This document shows positions 38,344-49,054 of a stretch of 64,000 nt of DNA, one piece after another. The translations under genes and the position numbers were made by a program. The stretch is taken from NCBI GenBank assembly GCA_031291175.1, contig JARLJO010000060.1:124001-188000 (forward strand), read 5' to 3'. The stretch is from Gammaproteobacteria bacterium. Lineage in GTDB: Bacteria > Pseudomonadota > Gammaproteobacteria > DSM-16500. Every line of letters starts with the position of its first letter. Within the stretch, counting starts at the first letter, position 1. Under the pieces are notes generated by a model that had not been told where the DNA came from, did no database searches, and saw only the letters and a program-made list of their open reading frames with translations.

Positions 38344-38805
38344 TTACAATGAAAGTGTTTTCACTTCCTCTGGTAAATTAGAAATTGAATTCGATTCTTC
38401 ATCTAACCATTCAGAACGACGCTTTTGCCAATGCCCTTCGTCCCAAATTTCCATCTTTTTGCCTTGTCCTACTAACATTGCGAGCTTAGACAATCCTGCA
38501 TATTCTCGCAACAGTGGCGGCAACAAAATTCTGCCGTGACTGTCAATTTCAGTTTCGGTCGCATGACCGATAAGTAAACGTTGAATTCTACGAGCAGCAG
38601 GATTAAAGCTTGGCAATGCAGCTAACTTGTTCTCGATCTCTTCCCATGCTGCGATTGGGTAGAGCAATAAGCAACGTTCTTCAGTATCGATAGTCAAGAC
38701 GACTCCACCGCGAGTACCGTCATTTTGTAGACGTTCGCGATAGCGGGTAGGAACTACTATCCTACCTTTTTCATCTATGTTGACTCCGTTAACACCTCTG
38801 AACAT
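38344..38805 (-). CDS. mraZ: Transcriptional regulator MraZ
   Basis: 153 residues with two SpoVT/AbrB-like halves (NIDEKGRIVVPTRYRERL and EIDSHGRILLPPLLREYAGL). It is the first gene of the dcw cluster and represses it in E. coli by binding repeated TGGG-type boxes. Such repeats stand upstream here. GGAG lies 9 nt before the ATG. Confidence 0.95.
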   Translation of the reverse strand: MFRGVNGVNIDEKGRIVVPTRYRERLQNDGTRGGVVLTIDTEERCLLLYPIAAWEEIENKLAALPSFNPAARRIQRLLIGHATETEIDSHGRILLPPLLREYAGLSKLAMLVGQGKKMEIWDEGHWQKRRSEWLDEESNSISNLPEEVKTLSL

Positions 38806-38859
38806 CTTTTTTTTGCTCCGAAGCCTAAGGATTTGACATCTATCCGTATGATCAATATA

Positions 38860-38893
38860 CCACTATCACCCACAATAAACCACTTTTTACCAC
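38860..38893 (-). promoter_or_regulatory. MraZ box: four GTGG direct repeats at 10-bp spacing
   Basis: On the minus strand GTGGT, GTGGT, GTGGG and GTGGT begin exactly 10 bp apart (their CCAC complements start at 38890, 38880, 38870 and 38860 on the plus strand). This matches the known arrangement of MraZ operators, pentamers separated by 5 nt. The block ends 55 bp before the mraZ start, a fitting place for autoregulation of the whole cluster. Confidence 0.82.
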
Positions 38894-39047
38894 AAAATAT
38901 ACCCGTAGGCCCTTGATATGATGGAAGGTTCCCACCAGCGTAATTCCCGCAAAGACTAAGGGTTTCCCAGCAATAAATTCAACATTTCGCCGAAAGCGAA
39001 AGCGTTTATGCACAAGAAAAAAGGGGATTTTTAAAAAACGAAAAAAA

Positions 39048-39427
39048 GCTGAGTTAGCCAATAAGCCGGGTTCTGTCATGGACAGTCATTTATCTGGGAT
39101 GTCTGTCACCAGACACCTCAAGCAACCTACCCGAGCTAAGTGTGGGTCACACTGTATGAATACGTTTAACCGTATCCACGTAAGCTCCTATTTGGTCTTG
39201 CTCCGAGTGGGGTTTACCTTGCCACAACTGTTGCCAATTGCGCGGTGCGCTCTTACCGCACCTTTTCACCCTTACCGCGCATCACAAAAGACACGGGGCG
39301 GTTTATTTTCTGTGGCACTTTCCGTAAGCTCACGCTTCCCAGGCGTTACCTGGCACTTTACCCTATGGAGCCCGGACTTTCCTCCATCTTGCTAATGCAA
39401 AACAGCGACTGCCTCGGCCAACTCAGC
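39048..39427 (-). ncRNA. rnpB: RNase P RNA (bacterial type A)
   Basis: About 380 nt. The 5' end GCUGAGUUGGCC pairs with the 3' end GGCUAACUCAGC to form P1. The universal GAGGAAAGUCCGGGC of P4 lies just inside the 5' end (~39370-39386), and ACAGAACCCGGCUUAU precedes the 3' end. A T run directly after the P1 3' strand serves as terminator. It is the catalytic RNA that trims tRNA 5' leaders. End positions are set from P1 and may be off by a few bases. Confidence 0.95.
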
Positions 39428-39619
39428 GCATAGAATAGCTTATATTATTTATAATGAGTAGTATTTAATCTTACAATCGGGTCGGCAGAACAAATAAAAT
39501 GGGGCAAACCATACTCACAAATATTCATAAAATCGCAGTTTAGCCTATTAAACAGTCAAGCCTTAAACGAAAATGTGATATCTTTGTGCAGATAATAATT
39601 TGATAAATGGAGTGGTAGT

Positions 39620-40138
39620 ATGAGTAGCGATCGCAAAATGTCTTCAACCCAACCAGTTGACCCCGTGACTTCATCAGCACAAATATTTCAGCAACTTGAA
39701 ATAACCCCGAATACCAGATCACAATCATTACCAACAGCAGCCTCTGCTCCCCTAGCATTCCGAGTAATCAGCCAACCCATTGCCATTGTGCCGTCACCTA
39801 AATCTGCCTCTAAAGTTATGTCGATCCCCGCTTGCACCTTACCGTCATATAATCCTGGCAAAGCTATATTATTGGCCCAACTAGAGGCCATCAGAAAAGC
39901 CGAAGAGCAAAAAAGGCAAGAAGAAGCTGATAACAGTGATGAAGACGAGCACAGCCAAAAAAGCGAAGCTGGCACATCAGACAAAATCAATGGTGCGGCA
40001 ACGGCAAGCTCATCTACCGCAAATACTAATGATGCCGAAAGAGACGTGGATTTTTTTGGAAATTTCTCTGAGGATGAGGAAGATACTGAAAGCAGACAAA
40101 CGCCAGCAGCATCACACTATTCCGCATTCAGAAAATAA
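39620..40138 (+). CDS. Hypothetical low-complexity acidic protein
   Basis: 172 residues without a recognisable domain, signal peptide or membrane helix. The first ~90 residues are rich in Ser, Pro, Thr and Ala. A short helix follows (LAQLEAIRKAEEQKRQEEA), then a strongly acidic disordered end with two Asp/Glu blocks (NSDEDEH and NFSEDEEDTES). GGAG lies 7 nt upstream of the ATG. Disorder plus a late acidic E-block resembles the export signal of Dot/Icm effectors in Legionella and Coxiella. That is only a resemblance, and no dot/icm gene is in the window. Confidence 0.55.
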   Translation: MSSDRKMSSTQPVDPVTSSAQIFQQLEITPNTRSQSLPTAASAPLAFRVISQPIAIVPSPKSASKVMSIPACTLPSYNPGKAILLAQLEAIRKAEEQKRQEEADNSDEDEHSQKSEAGTSDKINGAATASSSTANTNDAERDVDFFGNFSEDEEDTESRQTPAASHYSAFRK

Positions 40139-40158
40139 GGGCAAAATCTAATAAACCA

Positions 40159-40180
40159 CCTTCCTGAGCCATCAGGAAGG
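40159..40180. terminator. Hairpin between convergent genes
   Basis: CCTTCCTGA-GCCA-TCAGGAAGG is a 9-bp perfect stem between the acidic orphan (+) and the acid phosphatase (-). No T run follows on either strand, so its efficiency is uncertain. Confidence 0.5.
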
Positions 40181-40201
40181 CATCGCTACCTTCATTATCA
40201 A

Positions 40202-41248
40202 TCAGGATCTAATACTTTTCACCAACTGCATAAACTGCGCCAAAGAACAGGTGTCCGCATGACAAGCTGGCACAACCACAGGCTCATCATTCAAACTGAT
40301 TTTGACATAATATTGATTGGTTGGTGTTTCAAATAATTCAAAATTCAAATCGGACGCATAATGCGGCCACTCTGCCACCGGCACGGCCAGCGCACTCATC
40401 ACCATCATGATGGTACTGTCATGAGCCGAATATAAGACATATTTTAATTTATTTTTTGCATCCGTTGCCTCTTTAAGATGTTGCTTTATCTCTGTTAGCA
40501 GCGCTCCTGCTGTTGCCTCTCCTACTTCACGAGGATAAAACAACTGTGAAAATGCCCACTTTGAAGTTGAAATAATATCCTGAGCATCTTCTTCAGTGAT
40601 ACCTGCGGGCAAAGCAACTTGATAATGCTCTCTTACAAATAAATTATCACCCAGCAAGACCAGATCTCTCAAACTCCCAATTTTCAAGCCTGTTAACTCA
40701 GTCCAATACCTGAATTTATCGTGCAACTCGGAAGTTTTTTTCTTCCATTCAGGCTGTGAATACACATACCGATGCAATAAGGCATCGAACTTTTTCTCAT
40801 CCTGATCGGGGATAAGCAAAATCTCTTCTTCTTTTTTTATTGTATGAATGGGAATCGGTTGAAAAGCAGAAGGCAATGTTGCCGCCCCAACACCTAATGG
40901 ATACAACCCGTACAATAAAGATTGCGCACTCATTAATGTACGATCAACATTGGTTGAGCGAACATACATGGCTTCATCCGCATAACGCGCAGGCAGCAGG
41001 TGATAAAGATCCACATATTTGGCTCGCATCTTGACACCAAGATTATATTCCTGCTGCATGCCCTCTTCCGTTAAACGCCCCAGTCCCTGTTGCCAGGTAT
41101 AGCTAGCATTGGGCAACTCAACAATAGGCGTTCTGTCACCATGACGGATGATATCGATTGCAAAAACCAGCTTATCATCAGCGAAAGCTTGAGTAGCGAC
41201 AAACAAACTGATTAATACGGCTGTAACACGCATCATTGCTTTATTCAT
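40202..41248 (-). CDS. Secreted histidine acid phosphatase (Map-like)
   Basis: 348 residues. A signal peptide (~1-23, ending QAFA) precedes the catalytic RHGDRTP at 35-41, and the proton-donor pair His-Asp is in SAHDST near residue 277. Two late Cys (ACHADTC) can form a disulfide. Histidine acid phosphatases hydrolyse phosphate esters, including phytate or lipid and sugar phosphates, in the periplasm or outside the cell. Legionella exports a related major acid phosphatase by type II secretion. AGAGGA precedes the ATG. The substrate is not known. Confidence 0.85.
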   Translation of the reverse strand: MNKAMMRVTAVLISLFVATQAFADDKLVFAIDIIRHGDRTPIVELPNASYTWQQGLGRLTEEGMQQEYNLGVKMRAKYVDLYHLLPARYADEAMYVRSTNVDRTLMSAQSLLYGLYPLGVGAATLPSAFQPIPIHTIKKEEEILLIPDQDEKKFDALLHRYVYSQPEWKKKTSELHDKFRYWTELTGLKIGSLRDLVLLGDNLFVREHYQVALPAGITEEDAQDIISTSKWAFSQLFYPREVGEATAGALLTEIKQHLKEATDAKNKLKYVLYSAHDSTIMMVMSALAVPVAEWPHYASDLNFELFETPTNQYYVKISLNDEPVVVPACHADTCSLAQFMQLVKSIRS

Positions 41249-41305
41249 TCTAGTCCTCTTTCTTTGATTTTTGGCTAATGGAACTGGTTATAGGGGGCAA
41301 ACGAT

Positions 41306-42151
41306 TTATTTTTTCATTTGAAGCGCTAAATCATAAATAATATTTTTTTTCTGGCCAGTGATTTTTGTGGTTAATTCTACAGCCTGCTTTAAGGGCAAGG
41401 ATTCTAGCAATATCGCCAAAATTCGCAATGATTCCTCATGCTCCTCGTTCGATACACCTTTAACGCCTTCGACAATTACCACATTTTCACCACGACGTTG
41501 ATTGGCGTCTTTGGCAACAAATGCAGCCAAATCTTTTAAAGGCCCTGAAGTGATAGTCTCGAATAATTTAGTCAATTCCCTGGCAATGACAGCGCGACGA
41601 TCATCGCCAAACACCGTCTGCATTGCCTCTAATAATTCTAGAATACGATGCGGGGCTTCATAAAAAACCAGCGTGCGAGATTCATTACGCAACGCCTCCA
41701 GGCGCTGCAATCTTGCCCCTGACTTGGCTGGTAAAAACCCTTCAAAAATAAAACTGTCTGTTGGCAGGCCCGCAACACTCAATGCCGCAATAGCAGCGCA
41801 AGCACCAGGCAATGGCACGACCCGAACACCTGCCGCCCTAGCCTCATGTACCAGATAATAACCCGGATCACTGATTAAAGGCGTGCCCGCATCGCTAATT
41901 AAAGCAATTGATTCGCCACGCTGAAAGCGCTCTAGTAATTTTGCAGTGCGCTCCCGCTCATTATGCTCATGCAATGCCATGATCGGGGTTTTAATAGAAA
42001 ATTGCTGCAGAAGAGATTGGCTATGACGCGTATCTTCAGCCACTATGCAATCGACGGTTTTTAATATTTCTAAAGCGCGGAAACTGATGTCTTGCAAATT
42101 ACCGATCGGCGTTGCAACGACATATAAAATACCTAAACTATTTATATTCAT
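41306..42151 (-). CDS. rsmI: 16S rRNA (cytidine1402-2'-O)-methyltransferase RsmI
   Basis: 281 residues from ATG 42151. The tetrapyrrole-methylase-like fold shows LYVVATPIGNLQDIS, EDTRHSQSLL, LISDAGTPLISDPGY and VPLPGACAAIAAL. It methylates the ribose of C1402 in 16S rRNA and pairs functionally with RsmH. It is divergent from lpoA with 53 bp between the starts, the conserved rsmI/lpoA arrangement. Confidence 0.95.
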   Translation of the reverse strand: MNINSLGILYVVATPIGNLQDISFRALEILKTVDCIVAEDTRHSQSLLQQFSIKTPIMALHEHNERERTAKLLERFQRGESIALISDAGTPLISDPGYYLVHEARAAGVRVVPLPGACAAIAALSVAGLPTDSFIFEGFLPAKSGARLQRLEALRNESRTLVFYEAPHRILELLEAMQTVFGDDRRAVIARELTKLFETITSGPLKDLAAFVAKDANQRRGENVVIVEGVKGVSNEEHEESLRILAILLESLPLKQAVELTTKITGQKKNIIYDLALQMKK

Positions 42152-42204
42152 ATCTTGAAATGTTATCTTCTTGTTTAATATTATCGTACACAATAGGGTA
42201 ATTT

Positions 42205-43630
42205 ATGCGAAAAAATACACTCTTGTTCTATTTTGCATTATTCAGCACACTGACTATCACCAGCTGCTCTTCTACCTCGAACTTATTGAATCATTCCCTC
42301 TTCAGCAGTAAGTCATCTGACGAAGCTCACCATACTGTCTCATATCAACCAGAAAATCCAGAATTTTGGCAAGGCGGCACCCAGACCATCTGGGGCAGAC
42401 TGCAAGATGTCCCTCTCAGCAAACTAGAGGCAAGCCAATCTATGCCTGATGCAACAGAAGCCGCCTGGATCAAGCTTGCTATTATAAGCAAAAAAGACAG
42501 CACAAATACGCCTCAATTAGTCCATGATCTCAATGACTGGCGCAAACTGAACCCCAGCCATCCCGGCAATCAACTTTTCCCTAATGAAGCCACTCTCAGC
42601 ACCCTGGCTAATGCCGCACCACCAAAAAATATTACGCTGATGCTACCGTTACAAGGCCCTTTTACTGCCTCTGGCAGCGCGGTTCGCGACGGGTTCCTCA
42701 GTGCTTATTATGAAGAATTAGCGAAAACCAGCTATCAACAAACCATCTCGTTTACCGATACCAGCAAAAACCCCAACATGTCCGCTCTCTATCAAGAATC
42801 GGTCAACAAAGGCGCCAATATTATTGTCGGACCACTGCTGAAAGACAATGTTAAACAATTAACCAGCACTGGCAATTTCACCATTCCAACCCTTGCATTG
42901 AACTATACTGAAATCTGGTTAGGCTCTCTTCCTAATAATTTATATCAATTTGGTCTATCACCACTGGATGAAGCAAAACAAGTTGCCGATCGCGCATCGG
43001 AAGGCGGCCATTCCCATGCTTTGATTATTGCACCGCAAAATGACTGGGGACAACGCGTAGTCAAAACCCTGTCAGATCGCTGGACAGCAAACGGTGGCAA
43101 AATCACTGAAACTTACTTTTTCAATCCTAAATCCGATTTATCGAAAGATATTCCACGGCTTTTGCATGTGGACACCAAAGTAGACACAGCAAAATCCAGA
43201 GACAAACTCGCCAACAATAAAGCAAACCTTGAAAAACAAAGACGCCAAGATTTTGATGTCGTCTTTTTATTGGCTCCCCCACAAAGCGCTCGCGAAATCA
43301 TGCCATTATTACGCTTTTATTACGTGGATAATGTGCCTATTTATGCTACCTCCGTGGTCTACTCCGGTAAGCCTGATCCCGCAAAAGATTCGGACTTAAA
43401 CGGTATTAACTTTGCAGACATTCCCTGGATTATCAATGGCAACCAAGCCCCCGCTGTGGACAGTGACAACATCAATCGTCTCTATGCTGTAGGTCGAGAT
43501 GCGTATCTTATCAGCCATGAATTACAGCGATTTGCGATTCTGCCAAACTTTCCTATTTACGGTGCAACGGGTGCGCTCACATTAAATGCCCAGCATCAAT
43601 TCAACCGACGTTTACCAATGGCTCAAATGC

Positions 43631-43647
<17 letters not shown>
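42205..43647 (+). CDS. lpoA: Penicillin-binding protein activator LpoA (LppC family lipoprotein)
   Basis: 480 residues. The lipobox is ITSC with Cys21. A short helical region precedes a periplasmic-binding-like domain beginning ITLMLPLQGPFTASGSAVRDGF and including IIVGPLLKDNVKQL. LpoA reaches from the outer membrane to activate PBP1a. E. coli LpoA is longer; here most of the N-terminal TPR-like domain is reduced to ~120 residues. It overlaps yraN by 17 nt. Confidence 0.88.
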
Positions 43648-45191
<1,544 letters not shown>

Positions 45192-45206
45192 CATCAAGCT
45201 ATCTAT

Positions 45207-45231
45207 CCTCCCATTTTAAAACGATGGGAGG
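45207..45231. terminator. Hairpin between dolP and its paralogue
   Basis: CCTCCCAT pairs with ATGGGAGG across a 9-nt loop, followed by GTAATTTAA. The T tract is weak. It may partly end the dolP transcript. Confidence 0.5.
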
Positions 45232-45271
45232 GTAATTTAAAATACGCGAAATGACAGGGATGCATGACGCT

Positions 45272-45853
45272 ATGAATAAAAAATTTTTAACCTTGACCGT
45301 TTTTACTACCTTATTTGCTATATCAGGTTGTATGAATGTTGCTGTAACAGGAGCTCAAGCTACCTATAATCGCTATAATCTTTCGAACTCGCTGCGTGAT
45401 CAATACATTACAATGGTAGCGGATCGAAAAATTCATTGGTACACACCTGATTTTAAGGACAGCAACATCTCTGTTAGCACATTAAATTGTGTCGTTGTCA
45501 TCACAGGCGAAGTAGCAAGTCCCGCATTACGAAAAGAATTAACAGACATTGTGAAAAAAATTCCCGATGTAGATAAGGTCTATAACTTAACAACGATTAC
45601 CAATGCTCCTTCCACCTTAACGCAAATCAGTGACGGATGGATTACAACAAAAATAAAAGCCCAACTGATTGCGGAAAATGAAATAGACCCTTCCCAGATT
45701 AAAGTCATCACTGAAAATGGGACTGTTTATTTAATTGGAATTGTCTTTCCAGAACAAGCTGATATTGCAGCTGACATCGCAAGAAAGACATCTGGAGTGC
45801 AAAGTGTTGTTAAAATCTTTTCATACTTAAAAATTACAAAATTAAAAGGCTGA
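45272..45853 (+). CDS. Second BON-domain lipoprotein (DolP paralogue)
   Basis: 193 residues. The lipobox ISGC has Cys20. Two BON domains follow, with the second very close to that of DolP (ISDGWITTKIKAQL, IKVITENGTVYLIG, KTSGVQSVVKIF). The first half is more diverged (NISVSTLNCVVVITGE). It looks like a tandem duplication of dolP. Start codons at 45251 and 45260 are also in frame; ATG 45272 begins the best signal peptide. Confidence 0.8.
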   Translation: MNKKFLTLTVFTTLFAISGCMNVAVTGAQATYNRYNLSNSLRDQYITMVADRKIHWYTPDFKDSNISVSTLNCVVVITGEVASPALRKELTDIVKKIPDVDKVYNLTTITNAPSTLTQISDGWITTKIKAQLIAENEIDPSQIKVITENGTVYLIGIVFPEQADIAADIARKTSGVQSVVKIFSYLKITKLKG

Positions 45854-45888
45854 CAAAATTCAGTCTATCAGAAGAAAGGAACCACGTG

Positions 45889-47052
45889 ATGGTCTCAAAG
45901 ACGACATCAGAAGCGAATACATATATCAAAAAATTAGAAGAAAAAATACATCAGCTCGAGGATGTTATCGCTTTATTACCCGGTAGTGTCTACTGGATGG
46001 ATAAAAATGGCCTTTATTCAGGTTGCAATAATGTGCAAGCCGCTTTCCTAAATTTTGCCTCCCCGAAAGAAATTGTAGGCAAAACCAATAAAGAATTAAT
46101 TCCTTTAGACTACAGAGCCATCGACAAAACCAATAAGAAGGTAATGGAAAGTGGTCAACTGCTAATAACAGAAGAAACGGCAACGGTAGAAGGCATTGGC
46201 ATTGTCACCTATTTATCTCATAAAGTTCCTCTGCGTGATAAAGAAGGCGAAGTAATAGGCTTACTCGGTGTCTCTTTTGACATTACAGAACGCAAACAAA
46301 TGGAAAAAGATCTACAAATAGCGAAAGAAAAAGCGGAAGTGGCCAACCAGACAAAAACCGAATTTATTCGCAATATGGAACATGACATACGTACGCCATT
46401 AAGCGGCATTATTAGCGTCACTAATTACCTCAAATCGAAAGAAACTGACAGTCAAAATAAAGAACTACTAAATGACATTGAAATATCTTCCAACGAATTA
46501 CTAGATTACTTAAATAGCATTCTGGAATTTTCGCATATCAATACTGGTGGAATGCCTATTCTACTAAAAGAATTCAATCTTCGAGAAGTTGTAACCAGTG
46601 TCGTTGTGATGGAACTACCCGCTTCAAAATTCAGACAAATTGACCTGTTAATTGATTATCCTGAAAAATATCCAGACATTCTGATTGGCGATAAATTTCG
46701 CATACACAGAGCACTATTAAATCTAGCCAGTAACGCGATTAAATTCACCGAAACCGGACATGTTAAAATAATAATCAATGTAGATAAAAATGAAAAAAAT
46801 GATACAATGCTGAGGATTGCCGTGGAAGATACCGGCATTGGCATTACGAGAGACCACCAAGATTCGATTTTTGATCAATTTACACGTTGCGACCCGGCCA
46901 ACCGTGGCATCTACAAAGGTACGGGTTTAGGATTAAGAATCGTAAAACAATTTATGGATGAACTCGGCGGAACCATCACACTGGTCAGCCAACCAGAAGA
47001 AGGCTCTACGTTTACATTGTCTATGCCAATTAGCCTTACCTCAGGACGTTAG
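45889..47052 (+). CDS. Cytoplasmic PAS-domain sensor histidine kinase
   Basis: 387 residues without membrane helices. A short coiled coil (~10-27) precedes a PAS/PAC domain (~28-135), then HisKA with the phosphorylated His near 165 (NMEHDIRTPLSG), and the HATPase domain with N box NLASNAIKF, G1 EDTGIGI and G2 GTGLGL. AGGA precedes a GTG/ATG pair; the ATG is preferred for spacing. A single receiver gene follows 13 nt later, so the two form a phosphorelay pair. The signal is unknown, and a soluble PAS sensor suggests a cytoplasmic or redox cue. It ends in TAG. Confidence 0.88.
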   Translation: MVSKTTSEANTYIKKLEEKIHQLEDVIALLPGSVYWMDKNGLYSGCNNVQAAFLNFASPKEIVGKTNKELIPLDYRAIDKTNKKVMESGQLLITEETATVEGIGIVTYLSHKVPLRDKEGEVIGLLGVSFDITERKQMEKDLQIAKEKAEVANQTKTEFIRNMEHDIRTPLSGIISVTNYLKSKETDSQNKELLNDIEISSNELLDYLNSILEFSHINTGGMPILLKEFNLREVVTSVVVMELPASKFRQIDLLIDYPEKYPDILIGDKFRIHRALLNLASNAIKFTETGHVKIIINVDKNEKNDTMLRIAVEDTGIGITRDHQDSIFDQFTRCDPANRGIYKGTGLGLRIVKQFMDELGGTITLVSQPEEGSTFTLSMPISLTSGR

Positions 47053-47065
47053 GAGTTATAACCAT

Positions 47066-47440
47066 ATGTCTGACAATAGAATTTCTGTCTTGTTTGTTGA
47101 AGACAATCATCTTGCTCGCAAAATTGGGGTAATCATCCTCGAAAAGCTGGGCTGTCGCGTGGATGCGGTTAGCGGAGGCTTATTAGCAGTAGAACTCGCT
47201 AATATTCATCTTTACGATATTATTTTCATGGATATTGGCTTGCCTGATATTAATGGCTTAACGGCAATTGAGAAAATCAGACAAGAAGATGGCTTGAATA
47301 AAAACGTACCTATCATTGCACTAACGGCTCATTCAGATGATGGATACGTGCTGCAGTCTCAAAAGGTTGGAGCGACTGACTTTCTTGTCAAGCCGCTCTC
47401 CGAGCATCTTGGAAAACAGATTTTAGATAAATATCTTTAG
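47066..47440 (+). CDS. Single-domain response regulator (CheY-like receiver)
   Basis: 124 residues, receiver domain only. Acidic pocket (FVEDNH), phosphoacceptor Asp56 (FMDIGLPD), Thr87 (LTAHS) and Lys109 (LVKPL) are all present. With no output domain it must act by protein contact or pass phosphate on, most likely with the kinase just upstream. Its TAG stop abuts the stop of the opposite-strand gene. Confidence 0.9.
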   Translation: MSDNRISVLFVEDNHLARKIGVIILEKLGCRVDAVSGGLLAVELANIHLYDIIFMDIGLPDINGLTAIEKIRQEDGLNKNVPIIALTAHSDDGYVLQSQKVGATDFLVKPLSEHLGKQILDKYL

Positions 47441-49054
47441 CTATTTCGCCTTGATGTATGTTGGTCTTTTCCTTTCGCTTTCTTGATGTTGTTGATTAAG
47501 CGTAAACTCTTTCACAGCTCTAAAGAGTTTAGCCAAATGGGCATTATTTCCATTAGAAAACCCTGCAGTTAATGCTGTTATGGCATCACTTTCAGCGGCT
47601 GGTGGTGCTGATAATGGGCGTTGTTGTGATGGGCCTCTAGCTCTGCCGGAGAGCGCATTTTTTAATAACTGGCGGATCATAACATTAGAGAGAACCTCGA
47701 ACTGCTCTGCATTGCCTGGCTCCCCTTCTTTTTGGTCGCCTGCACCCAACAAGGCCCGAGGAGAGGGATATTTTTCTTCTCTGCTTTTTCCTTCTGGCGC
47801 TTCTTTTTGTTCGCTAAGAGGCGGCAAACTCTCTTGCATGACTTCTCTGCGAAATCTTGCGCGCATCGCGGCTTGTGTGTTTAGCTCTATTTTTTGAAGC
47901 GCTTGCTTATTATGTAAATCAAATTTTTCTTGCTGCTGAACGAGTTCTTGCTGGCGCTTTTCTTCTAATTGCTTTGTTAGTTCATCTTCAATTTTTTTGC
48001 GAAGTGCTAATTTTTCGGCGCGATCTGCTAATTTCTGGGGATTAATTTGGTTAAAAGCAATTGGCGTCCATTCTAATGTTTTAGTATTTAATAACTTAAA
48101 TGCTAATTCTAATGCTTTGGGCGCACTTTTAGCAGGATATACATTATGAGTAAAACCCTGATCCTCGGCGAGCGCCAAGAAAAAGGGAATCTCTTCTAAT
48201 AAATAATTTTTGCTTAATATTCTAGCTAACCGAGTAAAATTCACGTTGCTTAAAGTAGGGACCAATCTTTGCATTCTGTAAACTTCAGCCTCAATGAGAG
48301 CGAGCTTACTTTTATCTTGTAAAAAATCATCAACAGTTGCCTCTACTGCGCATCGAAATTGATCGCTAGTTTTGTAGAGGTTCAACACAGCTGCGCGCTT
48401 GTTGTTATATGCGGAAATAAAGGTATGGCTAACAACATTACTAGCCTCTGATGGAACCCCTGTAACAAAGTCAGACCATTTCATGACTTTTAAACGCGGT
48501 CGCAACTTCTCTAATTCCATTGTATTTTCAGACAACATTTTTTCGCTGTCGCTTAGATAACTTTCTTCAAGTGCTTTTGCATTAGGTAAAAACTTTTCTG
48601 CAAAAATAAGCGCTAACGATTCCAGATAATCTGCATCGTTGGTGTTTTCTGGCAAATCTTTTAATTTGATGGCTAGCTCAGCATCGGATAATTTTTGTGT
48701 GAAAGTCCAAAAGTTATGGCGCTGTAATGTCCCACCGACTAGCATCACAATTGATTGATTATGAAAATGATCATTTTCAAGATGGCCATTGAGAGCAGAA
48801 AAAATTGCTAATAAATGCTCTCCTTCATGATAATCCTTACCTACACTGATACCCAATAATGGCTTTGCATTAATTAAATTATTTTTTTTAGTCTTTAAAA
48901 AAGCTTTCAGCTGTTGAGAATGATCTTCTGCGTCAGACTGACGAAATCGAGTAGGCACTAGTTTAATAGCTGAAGGTATTGTAGATGGGTGAGCACTCTG
49001 TTGGCTGGATTGATCATCAGCGGCATTTAGTAATTGAGTTCTGCTAGTTGACAT
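47441..49054 (-). CDS. Cyclodipeptide-synthase-like protein (XYP type) with long coiled-coil C-terminus
   Basis: 537 residues from ATG 49054 (GAGGA 9 nt upstream). Residues ~60-315 carry marks of tRNA-dependent cyclodipeptide synthases: LLGISVGKDYHEGE with a nucleophile-type Ser70 and non-Asn Lys73, MLVGGTLQRHNFW (~104-116; most relatives have DTLQRHN, so the Asp is changed), VMKWSDF, then Tyr284-Leu-Leu-Glu-Glu288-Ile-Pro-Phe-Phe and VYP at 305-307. Tyr/Glu spacing and Tyr-Pro fit the XYP subfamily. Known enzymes are ~220-260 residues and join two aminoacyl-tRNAs. Here an ~70-residue insertion splits the core, and residues ~340-537 add a Glu/Gln/Arg coiled coil plus a Pro/Ser-rich tail. Activity is inference. 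Confidence 0.6.
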   Translation of the reverse strand: MSTSRTQLLNAADDQSSQQSAHPSTIPSAIKLVPTRFRQSDAEDHSQQLKAFLKTKKNNLINAKPLLGISVGKDYHEGEHLLAIFSALNGHLENDHFHNQSIVMLVGGTLQRHNFWTFTQKLSDAELAIKLKDLPENTNDADYLESLALIFAEKFLPNAKALEESYLSDSEKMLSENTMELEKLRPRLKVMKWSDFVTGVPSEASNVVSHTFISAYNNKRAAVLNLYKTSDQFRCAVEATVDDFLQDKSKLALIEAEVYRMQRLVPTLSNVNFTRLARILSKNYLLEEIPFFLALAEDQGFTHNVYPAKSAPKALELAFKLLNTKTLEWTPIAFNQINPQKLADRAEKLALRKKIEDELTKQLEEKRQQELVQQQEKFDLHNKQALQKIELNTQAAMRARFRREVMQESLPPLSEQKEAPEGKSREEKYPSPRALLGAGDQKEGEPGNAEQFEVLSNVMIRQLLKNALSGRARGPSQQRPLSAPPAAESDAITALTAGFSNGNNAHLAKLFRAVKEFTLNQQHQESERKRPTYIKAK

